DNA of 64,000 nt, taken from NCBI GenBank assembly GCA_012656075.1, contig JAAKBF010000059.1, positions 1 through 64,000 of the forward strand. The letters run 5' to 3'. Origin of the DNA: Phytophthora hibernalis. Taxonomy: Eukaryota; Oomycota; Peronosporomycetes; Peronosporales; Peronosporaceae. A model generated the notes under the pieces. That model ran no database searches, was not told the DNA's origin, and was given only the letters and a program-made list of their open reading frames with translations. Shown here one piece after another: positions 10,755 to 23,615 of this stretch (the first letter of the stretch is position 1; every line of letters begins with the position of its first letter). The translations under genes were made by a program, and so were the position numbers.

Positions 10755-11625
10755 TATCCTCTAACATTCGTACTTCGTAATGCCTATTGGTCAAAACGCT
10801 AAGATGGGTGGACACGAATGGGACACACACACCCTTACGGATCCGCTGTGAACCTCTAAGAACACATCCCAATTATGTTATATGGGTTTCACTATCAACA
10901 CCCTTAAGAGGTCTGGACGGACCCGTAAATCATGTCTAGTAGCTAAAGGGTTAAGATAGTCTACGTCTAAGGATTTGAAGAATCGGATTATCGAGTGATA
11001 GGACTGTATTGTTCTGTTTATTTTCTATCACTAGTTGGGGTGGTGCGCGTTTTGAACAGCCTTCCAGGACTGGTCAGTGTCCTGGCCCACCGTCTCAGGG
11101 TCTCAAACAATAAGTGACGGCTACATACTGTGTACAACTCTGTTTTGTATATTGGTTATCTCGAGCCGCGGAAGATACGTCCAAGAAGGTTACGTTCAGC
11201 CCCACGCTCAAGCCTTACACGTGTAGAACAACTCATACGGTGCGAATCCAAGTATCGAAGATAAACGACACCGAAAAGGATTGTACAAGGAAAAACACCG
11301 CCATTCCTGGACGTAATCTGCGTTCAGGAATACAACCGGCTTTCAGGAAAGTGTGGTTGGGATTGCGCTATACACCTGGGCGACAAAAGTTTCATCGACT
11401 TCGCCACAGTTATGACGCTACTCTGACTTCATTATTTTGGTTGATTTATGATAACAGAGGTTGAGGTGGAAGCACATAGTGGCTGGACTGGCGACGACTG
11501 CATTCGGGAGTCAAACACGGATTCTCTGCTAAACGAGAGCAGCAAATTGCAAATGCATTGGATATAAGACGAATCCCAACAGTAGGAAGACGAAGCCACG
11601 TCCGAAGCTCGACGCCTTTCGTACT

Positions 11626-13562
11626 AACGGAAAGTGCCATTTCAGTGCACGACATTGATTGAAATGGGAAAACACCTCATGCGCCCCAACAACAAATAAT
11701 TAGCAGTTCGTGCTGACGTATATTTATTGCAGAAGTGCAAGCCATCTAAGTACTATTGACGTTCTGACTAGCTACCCACTGGTGCAGCAAATACGAACAG
11801 TTGCATACCAGCAAATAGTAACAAAAAGCAAGTGATCAATTTAGTGCACAGTGCTATTTTTATTCACGATGAACGCTAAGCAAAATCGTCATTGCCTACC
11901 AGCACGCGGATAAAATCTTCAGTAACTCGAGCTTTCTGACCCGTCTTGTCAGCAGCAGGAGGAAGCGTCAATATAGAACACTTCGCGACCTCAACCGAAC
12001 CTCCTCACGCTTCCTCTTCAGCCAATCGTCTGTGCCAATATCGCCCTTTGCTCCACCGTCAGTATACACCTTCAGTCGCTTCGTCATGTTGGCGATGGAT
12101 GGAGGAAACAATCCGGTGCAGGAAAACCCGCTAACGGTGTTGTTGGACCGCTCAATAATGGCAGTCTTGTAGGCCGCACACGCAATCTGGATGGAGGCTC
12201 CTTTGGACAGCACCATGTCAGCTGTATTGTGCAGCTTCGACTGCAGTGCGTCCGTGACTGCGTTCTTGAAAGGCTTGAATACGGCGACATCTAGCGGCTG
12301 GTACATATGCGTAGCATTTGGTGGCAACGCGAGCAGCAAAATTCCTTTGTCGTGCGCTGCGCCAATTGACTCGAAAATGAAATACCCGTCCAAACCGATA
12401 AACAAAATTAAAAAACAGTATGAGAGTACTTTGGGTAGTACAGCACGTACCGATGTCAAGGTGAGTCGAGCTGTTGTCCAGCACTAATACGATGGGGAAT
12501 TCAACGCCAAGTCTTGTAACTTCATCTGCAAACATTGACAACCACAGACGAAATATGATTCCGTTACTGAACCCCTTCGGTGCACCCGTCGCCCGTGCAC
12601 CCGTGATGAAATGCTTAGCCTTCTCAGTCTTGTAAATGCGTTTGCCTGGTAGAACAATTAGCGGTGGAATCGCAGATCCCGCAGCGTTTACAGCAACCAC
12701 CACTGTCATGTGGAAGTTGGGACGCGTCTCCTTGCTCCATACGTTGGATCCCTTGAGAGCGATTACCTTGGTCGACGTACCCTTAGGCATAAAGAACACG
12801 ATCTCCCGTCAAGCGCAACTCGATCACGCGCTTGGCGATGGCGTGAAATAGAGCACGGACGGCGTCATACTCCACCGTGTTTCGTACGCGAGCTATCTTC
12901 TGCGCCGTGCGTGGTGCCAACTCAGGGTGGCGAGTTTTAAACCGCCGGTACCAGCCTTTAGTGAGCGGGCTAAACAGCGTCCCAGCACGTGTGACTGCAC
13001 GATGGAGCTCCTCGTGGACCTTGTTTGCGCGCTCAAGGCCCCGTTGTGCGCCGACAGGAAAGCCTGCACGCTGCATGCCTGCAATCCAGCTGACGAGGTC
13101 GATTTCTTGCTCCACCGACAACGCTGGCTTCGGCCCTCGACGCTTTTCCGTGATGGCTCCAGTAGTTTGGAGCTCCTTGGACTTCTTAAAGAGCGTACGA
13201 AGGGTACCGACGATGTCCGTGCCACAGCCGCCAACTTTTCCCCTTCGTACGCCCTGTCCAAGGCTTCTTCGACGTCCTCCTTCTTGTAGCGTCTTTTTTA
13301 TAACATGTAGTCATATACGCCGCGCGAGTGCGGGTGGGTGGTTAATCTAGCGTACTCTGTGTACATTTTGATAGCCGGATAGCATGTTGCCAGTGGCAAC
13401 AGGTTGCAATCGGCGAAAACAGATACGACTAAACCACAATCAAAACCGAGAATAAAGAGCACTACCAGCCTCTAGTCCTCCACCCCGCAGGCCTTTAAGA
13501 GCAATGACTGCCAGCAGAGATGGGGTCAACCTTTGTATCACTGCAACACTGCACTTTCCGTT
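11626..13562 (-). mobile_element. Pogo/CENPB-type DNA transposon in L1
   Basis: Candidate inverted termini AACGGAAAGTGC (11626-11637) and its complement (13551-13562) flank a transposase read on the minus strand. The left flank is TA; the right flank is TG, so a TA duplication is not clear. A third AACGGAAAGTGC lies at 9439-9450, probably another end. Confidence 0.65.
11968..13314 (-). pseudogene. Pogo-like transposase (HTH_psq, CENPB HTH, DDE_1), L1 copy
   Basis: Read from ATG 13314: an HTH-type start (KKRRYKKEDVEEALDRAYEG), a second HTH (PLTKGWYRRFKTRHPELAPR), then the catalytic core MPKGTSTKVIALKGS, IVLVLDNSSTHL (second Asp) and LPPNATHMYQPLDVAVF (third Asp). An intron of about 80 bp lies between the last two. 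The expected MDET block with the first catalytic Asp is missing, just where frame is lost (12783-12799), so it looks inactive. Relative to L2 it has two further one-base losses in homopolymers (13202-13204 and 13294-13299). Known: this family is the source of CENP-B and Jerky proteins. Confidence 0.75.
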
Positions 13563-14037
13563 GAAGTATTTACTATCAGATATATTTGACGGTGGTCCCA
13601 TGTTTACAAATTTCAAGCTTAAATCGTGACCTGAATCCTTCTAGTTTGTTCTAACTCACCCACCCGAAATTGGAGTGCCGCCCACCTGCTCTTATCTTAA
13701 AGCATGGAGTTTGTCGAACCCTAGACTAGCTCGAACTATACTGTGTAGTTGGCTTCAATTGTAAGCTTGTCGTGGGCTGCAGGGATTATATATAAATGGC
13801 TGTGGCGGATGTTCATGACCATGTAGTCGACTACGACTTCAATTTTTAGAGGTTGAAATAGCCTGGATAGCTGCAGGTTGAATTGTTGCAACCTTGCCGT
13901 TAATGCACTTTCCAATGTGTAAAACTGGCTGGTTTGGCTTAAATTTGACGTCAAAAAAATATTATGCACCTTTAAATCCTGGCAAACGATTGCAAAGCAA
14001 AATACATACGTTGATTTTCACGCTGTAATGAAAAACA

Positions 14038-14110
14038 TGTCAACGGCCGGGTTCGAACCGGCGACCTTCTGCGTGTAAAGCAGACGTGATAACCACTACA
14101 CTACGACGAC
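14038..14110 (-). tRNA. tRNA-Val(TAC) in L1
   Basis: 73 nt on the minus strand. The D arm is GTGTAGTGGTTATCAC, the anticodon stem TCTGC/GCAGA closes loop TTTACAC (anticodon TAC), and the T arm is GCCGG-TTCGAAC-CCGGC. The acceptor stem GTCGTCG/CGTTGAC has one T-T mismatch. Discriminator A. It points against the tRNA-Pro genes. Confidence 0.9.
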
Positions 14111-14662
14111 ATCTGTCTTGATACGGGTTTCGCTTCAATATCAAAATAGTGCTTAACCGCTGTACCAGAATCGAGTTCTTTGGTGGTATCGCTGATCCAA
14201 TTGTGCCGTATAAACATAGTCACACCTGTTTATATGGTCCTCCTAATTTGAGCCCCACCGTCAATAAGATGAGACAGCGGAAAACAACTGATGCTAGTTA
14301 ACATTTTCGTGTTTTTGAGATAATCGCCCGATTCGGCCGGCCGAATGACGGTGCCGCTGAGGTTAGAAATATGGCCGTGTCTGCGGTGATACATCACTGG
14401 CCGGGTGTCCATCGGCTGTGTGCCCCGGATGAGCGTGTCGTATGTCCAAGTAGCTGTGTGAATCGTCCGCGAACGACGGTGACAGATGGGTCTGGTGCAG
14501 AGGTCTCCACGGCGGCAATTAAACTGATCTGCGGCATCCAAGGGTATGAGTCGGTAGCGCTAATTGTGGTGCGTGGCGTGAGCGCTGCGAGGCGTGCGTT
14601 TGGCGCGTAGTAGCTGCAGTAGAGCGTTTGTGAAATTGTTTGCGGGTTAATCTGTTTGGAGC

Positions 14663-14733
14663 GGCCTCGTGGTCTAGTGGTATGATTCTCGCTTCGGGTG
14701 CGAGAGGTCCCGGTTCGATTCCCGGTGAGGCCC
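14663..14733 (+). tRNA. tRNA-Pro(CGG), copy 5, one G short
   Basis: 71 nt, the only tRNA-Pro between L1 and L2. It shares the T-stem G deletion with copy 4, which precedes L1. The tRNA therefore appears to have been duplicated together with the long unit. Confidence 0.85.
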
Positions 14734-17219
14734 CGTCTTTGCTACGCTCTCTTTGCCGCCGGGAACCCCTTTGCCGCTCGCATTCCGCGCTACTGACGCC
14801 TTATACGACTCGTTTCTGTCTAGGTCATAGTCCACCGAAATGACCTGGCCTTTTGCTTTAATCATACCGACGTCGATGCAGTGCATTGAGTCAAACCGAG
14901 ATAATTTTGCAATAACAGCAGTGAACTTACCAGAGTTACCACCTGAAGGACCGACTGCATGAGGTAGAGACCATTTACGCGGTGGCAGAACGGCTCGCAT
15001 GAGACCCACGCTGTTCTTCAGAACGTCATAACGGAAAGTGCCAATTCAGTGCCTGGAATCAGTTTAGTGCGCGATGCAAGTCCTTGTCCAATCACTGCTC
15101 TCCTTTTGTAGCGGCGACCTCTGATTGGCTAAATATCCCGGAATCACTTTAGTGCATTGTTAATATACGTTTTTGTAGGAACGTATAAAATATCACGGTT
15201 ATTCTGTTTGGGTGGTGGCTAGCACTACGTTGCCTTTACCGAGTCTCCTGATGGCACTACCAAACGTGAAGCCCAAGCGGCAGTATGGTGGTGCGTCGGG
15301 GGCGATGGTATCTTTTTATACGTGAAATGCACAGGTGTAGGCTAACATATTTGCAAAAGAAAGCACGGCAATTACAAAAACAGCATGGCGAATTACTAAA
15401 AAGGATCAGCTCGATTGCTAAGTATGATCAGATCAGTGGCTGTGGGTCATCTTTATTCATTTATTCGTGAAAAGGCAGGAAAGCAGAGACAATAGGGGGC
15501 GACGTGAGCCTCGACGAGGAAGAGATGAATTTCTCGAGCGTGGATGGAGTCATACAAGTCGACATCGACTCGTTGTGGAGCGCCGTGTGTTCCTGAATGG
15601 AGAGCGAGAGGAGGACACATACTTCGAAGACAAAGAGCAGATAGGGCGACCTCGTCGACACCATCATGAGAGCTGGTGGTTGCTGAGCATTAACCACGGG
15701 AAGCTCCCTGGCAGACATGGCCATCACGCGTTCGTTCGTTGTCTGCCGTGAAAGACACCCAAAGAGATAGGTGTTTAAGTCTGTATGTTTACCAGTCATA
15801 TGCTATATTTTCTCCTGTTATCCTTTCAAAATGTATAACTTTATACAAAAAGAAATTTTTAAATTATCCTTTCATTTAACATTTGTATTATTGTGTTTTT
15901 GCAGCGAAAATGTCCCTCCGTTTTATGGCCTAGATCGAGCATGGCCAGACCATAACATCAGGTGTAAAAGTGAGGACAACGTGGAATGAAATAGATCGAC
16001 CTCGATTTGCCTTTCTGAAACGGCAAAAGGGATCAATTTGAGGTAGATTGAGATCGATCTGTTAGATCTGTCAGGAAATCGATCACGATGGTAGATTTGA
16101 TTGTCATAGCCCGGAATATTAGCTGCCCTAGATAGATCCATCTGTCATTTTATAGACCTCAAATAATTAAAATCGACCTCGAATTATTATAACTCAAACA
16201 ACCGGCTAAGTGAAAAGGACAAAAGCATTGCAAAGCACAATAGATAACAAAATCATAAATGTAGCAACATTTACTAGTTTTTATCTCCGCATTTCATATT
16301 AACTACATCTTTGGACGTTTGCGTTAGAGGTCCGCTGTGGACCTCTAATATCCTCTAACATTCGTACTTCGTAATGCCTATTGGTCAAAACGCTAAGATG
16401 GGTGGACACGAATGGGACACACACACCCTTACGGATCCGCTGTGAACCTCTAAGAACACATCCCAATTATGTTATATGGGTTTCACTATCAACACCCTTA
16501 AGAGGTCTGGACGGACCCGTAAATCATGTCTAGTAGCTAAAGGGTTAAGATAGTCTACGTCTAAGGATTTGAAGAATCGGATTATCGAGTGATAGGACTG
16601 TATTGTTCTGTTTATTTTCTATCACTAGTTGGGGTGGTGCGCGTTTTGAACAGCCTTCCAGGACTGGTCAGTGTCCTGGCCCACCGTCTCAGGGTCTCAA
16701 ACAATAAGTGACGGCTACATACTGTGTACAACTCTGTTTTGTATATTGGTTATCTCGAGCCGTGGAAGATACGTCCAAGAAGGTTACGTTCAGCCCCACG
16801 CTCAAGCCTTACACGTGTAGAACAACTCATACGGTGCGAATCCAAGTATCGAAGATAAACGACACCGAAAAGGATTGTACAAGGAAAAACACCGCCATTC
16901 CTGGACGTAATCTGCGTTCAGGAATACAACCGGCTTTCAGGAAAGTGTGGTTGGGATTGCGCTATACACCTGGGCGACAAAAGTTTCATCGACTTCGCCA
17001 CAGTTATGACGCTACTCTGACTTCATTATTTTGGTTGATTTATGATAACAGAGGTTGAGGTGGAAGCACATAGTGGCTGGACTGGCGACGACTGCATTCG
17101 GGAGTCAAACACGGATTCTCTGCTAAACGAGAGCAGCAAATTGCAAATGCATTGGATATAAGACGAATCCCAACAGTAGGAAGACGAAGCCACGTCCGAA
17201 GCTCGACGCCTTTCGTACT

Positions 17220-19158
17220 AACGGAAAGTGCCATTTCAGTGCACGACATTGATTGAAATGGGAAAACACCTCATGCGCCCCAACAACAAATAATTAGCAG
17301 TTCGTGCTGACGTATATTTATTGCAGAAGTGCAAGCCATCTAAGTACTATTGACGTTCTGACTAGCTACCCACTGGTGCAGCAAATACGAACAGTTGCAT
17401 ACCAGCAAATAGTAACAAAAAGCAAGTGATCAATTTAGTGCACAGTGCTATTTTTATTCACGATGAACGCTAAGCAAAATCGTCATTGCCTACCAGCACG
17501 CGGATAAAATCTTCAGTAACTCGAGCTTTCTGACCCGTCTTGTCAGCAGCAGGAGGAAGCGTCAATATAGAACACTTCGCGACCTCAACCGAACCTCCTC
17601 ACGCTTCCTCTTCAGCCAATCGTCTGTGCCAATATCGCCCTTTGCTCCACCGTCAGTATACACCTTCAGTCGCTTCGTCATGTTGGCGATGGATGGAGGA
17701 AACAATCCGGTGCAGGAAAACCCGCTAACGGTGTTGTTGGACCGCTCAATAATGGCAGTCTTGTAGGCCGCACACGCAATCTGGATGGAGGCTCCTTTGG
17801 ACAGCACCATGTCAGCTGTATTGTGCAGCTTCGACTGCAGTGCGTCCGTGACTGCGTTCTTGAAAGGCTTGAATACGGCGACATCTAGCGGCTGGTACAT
17901 ATGCGTAGCATTTGGTGGCAACGCGAGCAGCAAAATTCCTTTGTCGTGCGCTGCGCCAATTGACTCGAAAATGAAATACCCGTCCAAACCGATAAACAAA
18001 ATTAAAAAACAGTATGAGAGTACTTTGGGTAGTACAGCACGTACCGATGTCAAGGTGAGTCGAGCTGTTGTCCAGCACTAATACGATGGGGAATTCAACG
18101 CCAAGTCTTGTAACTTCATCTGCAAACATTGACAACCACAGACGAAATATGATTCCGTTACTGAACCCCTTCGGTGCACCCGTCGCCCGTGCACCCGTGA
18201 TGAAATGCTTAGCCTTCTCAGTCTTGTAAATGCGTTTGCCTGGTAGAACAATTAGCGGTGGAATCGCAGATCCCGCAGCGTTTACAGCAACCACCACTGT
18301 CATGTGGAAGTTGGGACGCGTCTCCTTGCTCCATACGTTGGATCCCTTGAGAGCGATTACCTTGGTCGACGTACCCTTAGGCATAAAGAACACGATCTCC
18401 CGTCAAGCGCAACTCGATCACGCGCTTGGCGATGGCGTGAAATAGAGCACGGACGGCGTCATACTCCACCGTGTTTCGTACGCGAGCTATCTTCTGCGCC
18501 GTGCGTGGTGCCAACTCAGGGTGGCGAGTTTTAAACCGCCGGTACCAGCCTTTAGTGAGCGGGCTAAACAGCGTCCCAGCACGTGTGACTGCACGATGGA
18601 GCTCCTCGTGGACCTTGTTTGCGCGCTCAAGGCCCCGTTGTGCGCCGACAGGAAAGCCTGCACGCTGCATGCCTGCAATCCAGCTGACGAGGTCGATTTC
18701 TTGCTCCACCGACAACGCTGGCTTCGGCCCTCGACGCTTTTCCGTGATGGCTCCAGTAGTTTGGAGCTCCTTGGACTTCTTAAAGAGCGTACGAAGGGGT
18801 ACCGACGATGTCCGTGCCACAGCCGCCAACTTTTCCCCTTCGTACGCCCTGTCCAAGGCTTCTTCGACGTCCTCCTTCTTGTAGCGTCTTTTTTTATAAC
18901 ATGTAGTCATATACGCCGCGCGAGTGCGGGTGGGTGGTTAATCTAGCGTACTCTGTGTACATTTTGATAGCCGGATAGCATGTTGCCAGTGGCAACAGGT
19001 TGCAATCGGCGAAAACAGATACGACTAAACCACAATCAAAACCGAGAATAAAGAGCACTACCAGCCTCTAGTCCTCCACCCCGCAGGCCTTTAAGAGCAA
19101 TGACTGCCAGCAGAGATGGGGTCAACCTTTGTATCACTGCAACACTGCACTTTCCGTT
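17220..19158 (-). mobile_element. Pogo/CENPB-type DNA transposon in L2
   Basis: Copy of the L1 element with termini AACGGAAAGTGC (17220-17231) and its complement (19147-19158). The transposase lies inside on the minus strand. Confidence 0.65.
17562..18910 (-). pseudogene. Pogo-like transposase, L2 copy with longer open N-terminus
   Basis: Here the DNA-binding half is one open frame of 177 residues (18910-18377), because the two homopolymers shortened in L1 are full length. The frame is lost at 18377-18393, where the MDET block should be. The DDE_1 core continues at 18393 and, after an intron, at 18053-17562 (LPPNATHMYQPLDVAVF). Missing the first catalytic Asp, it is probably inactive for transposition. 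The DNA-binding half could still make a protein. Confidence 0.75.
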
Positions 19159-19633
19159 GAAGTATTTACTATCAGATATATTTGACGGTGGTCCCATGTT
19201 TACAAATTTCAAGCTTAAATCGTGACCTGAATCCTTCTAGTTTGTTCTAACTCACCCACCCGAAATTGGAGTGCCGCCCACCTGCTCTTATCTTAAAGCA
19301 TGGAGTTTGTCGAACCCTAGACTAGCTCGAACTATACTGTGTAGTTGGCTTCAATTGTAAGCTTGTCGTGGGCTGCAGGGATTATATATAAATGGCTGTG
19401 GCGGATGTTCATGACCATGTAGTCGACTACGACTTCAATTTTTAGAGGTTGAAATAGCCTGGATAGCTGCAGGTTGAATTGTTGCAACCTTGCCGTTAAT
19501 GCACTTTCCAATGTGTAAAACTGGCTGGTTTGGCTTAAATTTGACGTCAAAAAAATATTATGCACCTTTAAATCCTGGCAAACGATTGCAAAGCAAAATA
19601 CATACGTTGATTTTCACGCTGTAATGAAAAACA

Positions 19634-19706
19634 TGTCAACGGCCGGGTTCGAACCGGCGACCTTCTGCGTGTAAAGCAGACGTGATAACCACTACACTAC
19701 GACGAC
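19634..19706 (-). tRNA. tRNA-Val(TAC) in L2
   Basis: 73 nt, identical to the L1 copy, including the acceptor-stem mismatch. Confidence 0.9.
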
Positions 19707-20258
19707 ATCTGTCTTGATACGGGTTTCGCTTCAATATCAAAATAGTGCTTAACCGCTGTACCAGAATCGAGTTCTTTGGTGGTATCGCTGATCCAATTGT
19801 GCCGTATAAACATAGTCACACCTGTTTATATGGTCCTCCTAATTTGAGCCCCACCGTCAATAAGATGAGACAGCGGAAAACAACTGATGCTAGTTAACAT
19901 TTTCGTGTTTTTGAGATAATCGCCCGATTCGGCCGGCCGAATGACGGTGCCGCTGAGGTTAGAAATATGGCCGTGTCTGCGGTGATACATCACTGGCCGG
20001 GTGTCCATCGGCTGTGTGCCCCGGATGAGCGTGTCGTATGTCCAAGTAGCTGTGTGAATCGTCCGCGAACGACGGTGACAGATGGGTCTGGTGCAGAGGT
20101 CTCCACGGCGGCAATTAAACTGATCTGCGGCATCTAAGGGTATGAGTCGGTAGCGCTAATTGTGGTGCGTGGCGTGAGCGCTGCGAGGCGTGCGTTTGGC
20201 GCGTAGTAGCTGCAGTAGAGCGTTTGTGAAATTGTTTGCGGGTTAATCTGTTTGGAGC

Positions 20259-20330
20259 GGCCTCGTGGTCTAGTGGTATGATTCTCGCTTCGGGTGCGAG
20301 AGGTCCCGGGTTCGATTCCCGGTGAGGCCC
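20259..20330 (+). tRNA. tRNA-Pro(CGG), copy 6
   Basis: 72 nt, same as copy 1; first gene after L2. Confidence 0.95.
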
Positions 20331-20804
20331 CGTCTTTGCTACGCTCTCTTTGCCGCCGGGAACCCCTTTGCCGCTCGCATTCCACGCTACTGACGCCTTA
20401 CACGACTCACCGCTGCAGCTGCCTACCATCTCTACCGCCATGAGATGACGCTTCTAGCCAGCAAGAGCACCGATTCGGCCGGCCGAATGACGGTGCCGCT
20501 GAGGTTAGAAATATGGCCGTGTCTGCGGTGATACATCACTGGCCGGGTGTCCATCGGCTGTGTGCCCCGGATGAGCGTGTCGTATGTCCAAGTAGCTGTG
20601 TGAATCGTCCGCGAACGACGGTGACAGATGGGTCTGGTGCAGAGGTCTCCACGGCGGCAATTAAACTGATCTGCGGCATCTAAGGGTATGAGTCGGTAGC
20701 GCTAATTGTGGTGCGTGGCGTGAGCGCTGCGAGGCGTGCGTTTGGCGCGTAGTAGCTGCAGTAGAGCGTTTGTGAAATTGTTTGCGGGTTAATCTGTTTG
20801 GAGC

Positions 20805-20876
20805 GGCCTCGTGGTCTAGTGGTATGATTCTCGCTTCGGGTGCGAGAGGTCCCGGGTTCGATTCCCGGTGAGGCCC
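20805..20876 (+). tRNA. tRNA-Pro(CGG), copy 7
   Basis: 72 nt, same as copy 1. The following spacer has the 6-bp GCAGCT insertion. Confidence 0.95.
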
Positions 20877-21356
20877 CGTCTTTGCTACGCTCTCTTTGCC
20901 GCCGGGAACCCCTTTGCCGCTCGCATTCCACGCTACTGACGCCTTACACGACTCACCGCTGCAGCTGCAGCTGCCTACCATCTCTACCGCCATGAGATGA
21001 CGCTTCTAGCCAGCAAGAGCACCGATTCGGCCGGCCGAATGACGGTGCCGCTGAGGTTAGAAATATGGCCGTGTCTGCGGTGATACATCACTGGCCGGGT
21101 GTCCATCGGCTGTGTGCCCCGGATGAGCGTGTCGTATGTCCAAGTAGCTGTGTGAATCGTCCGCGAACGACGGTGACAGATGGGTCTGGTGCAGAGGTCT
21201 CCACGGCGGCAATTAAACTGATCTGCGGCATCTAAGGGTATGAGTCGGTAGCGCTAATTATGGTGCGTGGCGTGAGCGCTGCGAGGTGTGCGTTTGGCGC
21301 GTAGTAGCTGCAGTAGAGCGTTTGTGAAATTGTTTGCGGGTTAATCTGTTTGGAGC

Positions 21357-21427
21357 GGCCTCGTGGTCTAGTGGTATGATTCTCGCTTCGGGTGCGAGAG
21401 GTCCCGGTTCGATTCCCGGTGAGGCCC
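21357..21427 (+). tRNA. tRNA-Pro(CGG), copy 8, one G short
   Basis: 71 nt, with the T-stem G deletion of copies 2, 4 and 5. Confidence 0.85.
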
Positions 21428-21901
21428 CGTCTTTGCTACGCTCTCTTTGCCGCCGGGAACCCCTTTGCCGCTCGCATTCCACGCTACTGACGCCTTACAC
21501 GACTCACCGCTGCAGCTGTCTACCATCTCTACCGCCATGAGATGACGCTTCTAGCCAGCAAGAGCACCGATTCGGCCGGCCGAATGACGGTGCCGCTGAG
21601 GTTAGAAATATGGCCGTGTCTGCGGTGATACATCACTGGCCGGGTGTCCATCGGCTGTGTGCCCCGGATGAGCGTGTCGTATGTCCAAGTAGCTGTGTGA
21701 ATCGTCCGCGAACGACGGTGACAGATGGGTCTGGTGCAGAGGTCTCCACGGCGGCAATTAAACTGATCTGCGGCATCTAAGGGTATGAGTCGGTAGCGCT
21801 AATTGTGGTGCGTGGCGTGAGCGCTGCGAGGTGTGCGTTTGGCGCGTAGTAGCTGCAGTAGAGCGTTTGTGAAATTGTTTGCGGGTTAATCTGTTTGGAG
21901 C

Positions 21902-21973
21902 GGCCTCGTGGTCTAGTGGTATGATTCTCGCTTCGGGTGCGAGAGGTCCCGGGTTCGATTCCCGGTGAGGCCC
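21902..21973 (+). tRNA. tRNA-Pro(CGG), copy 9
   Basis: 72 nt, same as copy 1. Confidence 0.95.
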
Positions 21974-22447
21974 CGTCTTTGCTACGCTCTCTTTGCCGCC
22001 GGGAACCCCTTTGCCGCTCGCATTCCACGCTACTGACGCCTTACACGACTCACCGCTGCAGCTGCCTACCATCTCTACCGCCATGAGATGACGCTTCTAG
22101 CCAGCAAGAGCACCGATTCGGCCGGCCGAATGACGGTGCCGCTGAGGTTAGAAATATGGCCGTGTCTGCGGTGATACATCACTGGCCGGGTGTCCATCGG
22201 CTGTGTGCCCCGGATGAGCGTGTCGTATGTCCAAGTAGCTGTGTGAATCGTCCGCGAACGACGGTGACAGATGGGTCTGGTGCAGAGGTCTCCACGGCGG
22301 CAATTAAACTGATCTGCGGCATCTAAGGGTATGAGTCGGTAGCGCTAATTGTGGTGCGTGGCGTGAGCGCTGCGAGGTGTGCGTTTGGCGCGTAGTAGCT
22401 GCAGTAGAGCGTTTGTGAAATTGTTTGCGGGTTAATCTGTTTGGAGC

Positions 22448-22519
22448 GGCCTCGTGGTCTAGTGGTATGATTCTCGCTTCGGGTGCGAGAGGTCCCGGGT
22501 TCGATTCCCGGTGAGGCCC
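22448..22519 (+). tRNA. tRNA-Pro(CGG), copy 10
   Basis: 72 nt, same as copy 1. Followed by the second 6-bp GCAGCT insertion, three units after the first. Confidence 0.95.
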
Positions 22520-22998
22520 CGTCTTTGCTACGCTCTCTTTGCCGCCGGGAACCCCTTTGCCGCTCGCATTCCACGCTACTGACGCCTTACACGACTCACC
22601 GCTGCAGCTGCAGCTGCCTACCATCTCTACCGCCATGAGATGACGCTTCTAGCCAGCAAGAGCACCGATTCGGCCGGCCGAATGACGGTGCCGCTGAGGT
22701 TAGAAATATGGCCGTGTCTGCGGTGATACATCACTGGCCGGGTGTCCATCGGCTGTGTGCCCCGGATGAGCGTGTCGTATGTCCAAGTAGCTGTGTGAAT
22801 CGTCCGCGAACGACGGTGACAGATGGGTCTGGTGCAGAGGTCTCCACGGCGGCAATTAAACTGATCTGCGGCATCTAAGGGTATGAGTCGGTAGCGCTAA
22901 TTGTGGTGCGTGGCGTGAGCGCTGCGAGGCGTGCGTTTGGCGCGTATAGCTGCAGTAGAGCGTTTGTGAAATTGTTTGCGGGTTAATCTGTTTGGAGC

Positions 22999-23070
22999 GG
23001 CCTCGTGGTCTAGTGGTATGATTCTCGCTTCGGGTGCGAGAGGTCCCGGGTTCGATTCCCGGTGAGGCCC
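22999..23070 (+). tRNA. tRNA-Pro(CGG), copy 11
   Basis: 72 nt, same as copy 1. The upstream spacer has the two-base loss (GCGTATAGC). Confidence 0.95.
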
Positions 23071-23544
23071 CGTCTTTGCTACGCTCTCTTTGCCGCCGGG
23101 AACCCCTTTGCCGCTCGCATTCCACGCTACTGACGCCTTACACGACTCACCGCTGCAGCTGCCTACCATCTCTACCGCCATGAGATGACGCTTCTAGCCA
23201 GCAAGAGCACCGATTCGGCCGGCCGAATGACGGTGCCGCTGAGGTTAGAAATATGGCCGTGTCTGCGGTGATACATCACTGGCCGGGTGTCCATCGGCTG
23301 TGTGCCCCGGATGAGCGTGTCGTATGTCCAAGTAGCTGTGTGAATCGTCCGCGAACGACGGTGACAGATGGGTCTGGTGCAGAGGTCTCCACGGCGGCAA
23401 TTAAACTGATCTGCGGCATCTAAGGGTATGAGTCGGTAGCGCTAATTGTGGTGCGTGGCGTGAGCGCTGCGAGGTGTGCGTTTGGCGCGTAGTAGCTGCA
23501 GTAGAGCGTTTGTGAAATTGTTTGCGGGTTAATCTGTTTGGAGC

Positions 23545-23615
23545 GGCCTCGTGGTCTAGTGGTATGATTCTCGCTTCGGGTGCGAGAGGTCCGGGTTCGA
23601 TTCCCGGTGAGGCCC
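23545..23615 (+). tRNA. tRNA-Pro(CGG), copy 12, one C short
   Basis: 71 nt. GGTCCGGG replaces GGTCCCGGG, which shortens the variable loop or T stem by one C. Confidence 0.85.

Larger units (their letters stand above)
9221..14327. repeat. Long unit L1: 5.1-kb sequence replacing part of the tRNA-Pro spacer
   Basis: After the common CTTATACGACTC the sequence leaves the short-unit consensus, and it returns at CCGATTCGGCCGG, next to the palindrome. In order it carries an ORF fragment (9221-9418, minus), a small basic ORF (9620-9877), a hairpin (10730-10754), a pogo-like element (11626-13562) and tRNA-Val (14038-14110). It is near-identical to L2, with only scattered single-base differences. Confidence 0.9.
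14812..19923. repeat. Long unit L2, second copy of L1
   Basis: Same content and order as L1 over about 5.1 kb, with rare substitutions (for example C to T at 16762) and single-base differences in homopolymers. Contains the ORF fragment 14812-15009, the pogo element 17220-19158 and tRNA-Val 19634-19706. Confidence 0.9.
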
